A stretch of 64,000 nt of DNA from JBBRCE01 sp038205115. Its GTDB lineage: Bacteria; Planctomycetota; Planctomycetia; Pirellulales; JBBRCE01. Shown here piece by piece: positions 61,416 through 64,000 of this stretch. Every line of letters begins with the position of its first letter. Position 1 is the stretch's first letter. The DNA lies in the NCBI GenBank assembly GCA_038205115.1, contig JBBRCE010000019.1, forward strand, positions 1-64,000, written 5' to 3'. The notes beneath the pieces were generated by a model that worked only from the letters and a program-made list of their open reading frames with translations, made no database searches and was not told the DNA's origin. A program made the position numbers and the translations under genes.

Positions 61416-64000
61416 CGGGTCATCACCTGAAAATCGATCGTGCAATCCTCCGCCATTTGCCTGCTGCCGCGATCGTGATCGGAATGAGCTTCGCCACGAG
61501 CGTATTTGCTCAGTTCGTGCAACCGGGCCCCGCTTTGCGCGCTGAAGGACTTCCGCAGAAACGAACAGTGACCGCGGAACCGCTGACCGACGTTCCGCCA
61601 CCGGAAACACCAAAACCGAAAGAAGGCGCGCCCGGGGCAACGGTCGCGGCGGAGCCTGCTGAACCGGTTAAGAAAGCTAACGACACGCCACTCGATGCGG
61701 CGGCGTTACAGCAGTTGCTCGATCAGTTATCGGCCCGCGACGCCGCGACGCGCGAGACGGTGGTGCGTAGGCTGTCGCCGCATGCAGATCAGGCCCGCGC
61801 GCCGGTGGTCGAGCGTTTTCGCAGCGGCAACTTAACTAGCCGGCTGGCGGCGCTTGAGTTACTGAGCGCATGGCAAGCGCCCATCGCGGGTTTGGATCCT
61901 TGGCAAAAAGACACACTGACCAGCGCGCGTTTGCAAGCCTTGCAAACCTGGGCCAGTGCGCCGCTGCAGGCCGACAAGAAAATTGCCGAGCCGTCAAAGG
62001 CTGACCGCGCCAACATGCTTTCGGAGTTGGATCGGCTGCTGAAAGTTCCGCCAGCCGAACTACCGGCAATTCTGGAACGGCTGGCAGGTTTTGGCGAGGT
62101 GATTTCCCGCGAAGTTGCCAAGCGGCTGAAAGCCAGCGACCGCGAAGACGATCGGCAGCGGCTCACGGCGCTGCGTTATCGATTGGTGGCTGGCGATGAT
62201 CTGGCCACGCGTTGGCCGGGCGGTCTGATGCGTTTGGCGGCGCGCGACGCGGCCGAACGTCGCAAAGCGACGCAAGAATTCGTGGATATCGCCACGGCCG
62301 CGGACGAAGCGTTGCTGCTGCAGTTGTTTTCCGACGGCGATCCGCTGGTCCGCGAATTGACCCTCAAGACATTGCGCAAAATTGGCGGTCGGCGGGCGAT
62401 TGCGGCCCTAACCAAACTGCTTGCGGACCCCGAGCCCAATGTTCGCGCGGCGGTCTTAAAGCAACTGGCGGAAAAGCCGTCAGACGAATTGGCCGTCAAG
62501 GTCGCCGAATATTTACGCACGGAAACAGATGCCGACCTACTGGTGCACGGCGTCCGCGTTTTGAAAGAAGCGGGCGGCGACGCCGCCATCGCCCAGCTTG
62601 TCGAGCTGACCAGGCACGACAGTTGGCAGGTCCGCGCCGAGGCCGTGGAAGCGCTCAGCAAACTGGTTGGCCGCCATTCGGATAAATTGCCGGACAACAT
62701 TCGCACGGCGATTGAAGCCCGCCTGGGCGATACCGACGAGTTCGTAATCGGTCGCGCGCTTAAATTGTTGCAGAGCGGCAGCGCGCTGCCGCCGCCCGAT
62801 CGACTGCTCGAACTCGCCGAAAAACATCCAGATCTTACCTTGACGGTAGTGAAAAGCCTGGGCCAGACGGTGTCGAGCAACGGCCCGGAACAGGTACGCA
62901 AGTTCTTGAACTCGTCCAAGCCGGAAGTTCGCGTGGCCGCTATGACCGCGCTGCTGGACGAGCCGGCCGATCTGGCCGCGGCCGATTTGGATCGCACGCT
63001 TGGCGATCCCGAATCCGCCGTGCGTTTGGGCGTCGCCACGGCGGTTTTCAAATGGCTGGATAATCGCGGCGAAAATGTTCATCGGCAGACGACATCGCAA
63101 GCGACCGAGTTTCGCGTGACAGAATCTTACTTGCAGTCCGCGCCCACACCTTCGTTGACGAGCCGAATCATCTCGTCGATCTTCGGCGTCAAAAAAAGCG
63201 ATGTCGTTCAAACCAAAAAGATTCCCGCAGACGCCGAGCCAGCGGACGACGCCAAGCCGGACGACGCCAAGCCCGCAGCGGATGCGCAGCCAGCCGGCGA
63301 TCTTAAACAGCAGGACAAAACTGAGAAACAATCCGCTGAAGCCGCTGCTGCGGTGGCCGCTGGAAAAACGCAGCCAGCAGCCGACGATGTTTCGCAGTAC
63401 GACCACTGGCTGGCGAGTTACCAAAGCGGCGCTGGCCGCCCCGCTTGGGCCGACAAAATCATGCCACGTTTAACGGCAATGACCAAAGCCGAAACACCAG
63501 CCGAGCGGTCTGCCGCGGCGCTGCTACAACTTGCTTTGGGCCAGCGTGGCGAGAGTCTTGACATTCTTAAAGCCGCATCGCGGGCGAATTCCGATCTGGC
63601 GGAGAAATCGGCGTTCGCCTTCCCATGGCTGCCGTACGATCAGCGCCGCGATTTGTTTGAGGACTTGTGGAAACTCGCGGAAAAACGTCCCGCCAATTTT
63701 GCCGAGCTGGTGAGCGGATTGGGCAGCATCAAAGATGCTCGGAATGACGAACTGTTCTGGACGCATCTCCACCGTCAAGAAGTTCCCAATGATGCATTCG
63801 CCGCGTTTTACTACGCCCTGCAAGACGAAAACCATCGTTACAGTTCGGATCAAGTATCGCCGATTGCTCCGAAAAAACTCGCGGACTTGCAATCCCGGAT
63901 TGCCGCTGGTGGCGAGCAAGAAAAACGCCTGGCACTCCTGCTGATCGTATCCCAAGATTTCGAAGCGGCCGCGACCGAAGCGAACAAAGTCTTGGCCGAT
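61412..64000 (+). CDS. exported HEAT-repeat protein, cut by the window edge
   Basis: The frame is open for 863 codons from ATG 61412 to the last base, so the C-terminus is missing. A signal peptide (IVIGMSFATSVFAQ) is followed by a Pro/Ala/Glu-rich linker (about 45-95). HEAT/armadillo-type helical repeats follow (about 95-560), such as DPLVRELTLKTLRKIGGRRA and DPEPNVRAAVLKQLAEKPSD. A second low-complexity Asp/Ala/Lys linker (about 605-660) precedes more helices. HEAT arrays bind partner proteins. It overlaps the cytochrome gene by ATGA, so its partner is probably that protein or another product of the operon. Confidence 0.85.
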   Translation, partial: MTGHHLKIDRAILRHLPAAAIVIGMSFATSVFAQFVQPGPALRAEGLPQKRTVTAEPLTDVPPPETPKPKEGAPGATVAAEPAEPVKKANDTPLDAAALQQLLDQLSARDAATRETVVRRLSPHADQARAPVVERFRSGNLTSRLAALELLSAWQAPIAGLDPWQKDTLTSARLQALQTWASAPLQADKKIAEPSKADRANMLSELDRLLKVPPAELPAILERLAGFGEVISREVAKRLKASDREDDRQRLTALRYRLVAGDDLATRWPGGLMRLAARDAAERRKATQEFVDIATAADEALLLQLFSDGDPLVRELTLKTLRKIGGRRAIAALTKLLADPEPNVRAAVLKQLAEKPSDELAVKVAEYLRTETDADLLVHGVRVLKEAGGDAAIAQLVELTRHDSWQVRAEAVEALSKLVGRHSDKLPDNIRTAIEARLGDTDEFVIGRALKLLQSGSALPPPDRLLELAEKHPDLTLTVVKSLGQTVSSNGPEQVRKFLNSSKPEVRVAAMTALLDEPADLAAADLDRTLGDPESAVRLGVATAVFKWLDNRGENVHRQTTSQATEFRVTESYLQSAPTPSLTSRIISSIFGVKKSDVVQTKKIPADAEPADDAKPDDAKPAADAQPAGDLKQQDKTEKQSAEAAAAVAAGKTQPAADDVSQYDHWLASYQSGAGRPAWADKIMPRLTAMTKAETPAERSAAALLQLALGQRGESLDILKAASRANSDLAEKSAFAFPWLPYDQRRDLFEDLWKLAEKRPANFAELVSGLGSIKDARNDELFWTHLHRQEVPNDAFAAFYYALQDENHRYSSDQVSPIAPKKLADLQSRIAAGGEQEKRLALLLIVSQDFEAAATEANKVLAD

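Noticed and set aside
1..64000. CRISPR arrays, rRNA genes, prophage modules, riboswitches
   Set aside because: Looked for regularly spaced repeats, rRNA-like sequence, phage structural genes and known riboswitch cores; none was seen by eye.

Overview
The window looks like chromosomal DNA of a planctomycete, probably of the Pirellula/Lacipirellula type. This is inferred from gene content, not from a marker gene. Supporting features are the MoxR-DUF58-BatA-like-DUF4175-like-DUF4159 cluster, secreted HEAT and TPR proteins, a fused YncE/alkaline-phosphatase-like protein, a CHASE2 cyclase, a PGM-like protein in the homoserine kinase slot, many lone genes on alternating strands, and GC-rich coding with weak or absent Shine-Dalgarno sites.

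Layout. 1-1.7 kb is a scrapyard of broken pieces: the tail of a transposase, an RHS-repeat fragment, the left part of an IS66 element, and a dienelactone hydrolase that has lost its C-terminus. 2.5-12.2 kb holds housekeeping and signalling genes: an FtsQ-like protein, a rhodanese, asnS, a SpsF-like nucleotidyltransferase, a RidA protein, an EAL/GGDEF pair and rhaB. 12.4-13.9 kb is a compact island that looks like a type II restriction system controlled by a C-protein. An XRE controller and an HNH nuclease overlap by 4 bp and diverge from a DUF4928-like gene across a 52-bp gap. That gap holds two identical-armed 19-bp operators laid over two promoters, and no methyltransferase is visible. 14-31 kb contains a secreted propeller-like protein, greA preceded by a leader terminator, a CHASE2 cyclase, mutL, an ABC-2 permease, a TPR protein, a UvrD helicase and a nitroreductase.

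31-50 kb is mostly amino-acid biosynthesis. argB, a secreted HEAT-like protein, argD and argF lie on the plus strand behind a clear sigma-70-type promoter. hom, a PGM-like proposed homoserine kinase and a four-ACT aspartokinase lie on the minus strand, and dapA follows further right, so the aspartate-family pathway is partly clustered. A tRNA-Leu(CAG), a membrane protein with an internal duplication, a UbiD-family protein lacking the catalytic residues, and a creatininase-family protein are interspersed.

49.8-64 kb is one tight plus-strand array: moxR, DUF58, two vWA membrane proteins, a large DUF4175-like coiled-coil protein, DUF4159 with a four-cysteine run, a metallophosphatase-like protein fused to a tetraheme cytochrome domain, and a HEAT-repeat protein cut by the window edge. 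The vWA part resembles the Bacteroides aerotolerance (Bat) type of envelope module, here extended by a predicted redox module.

Most novel for follow-up: the methyltransferase-less C-protein/HNH/DUF4928-like island, the residue-stripped UbiD homologue, and the cytochrome-metallophosphatase/HEAT extension of the moxR operon.
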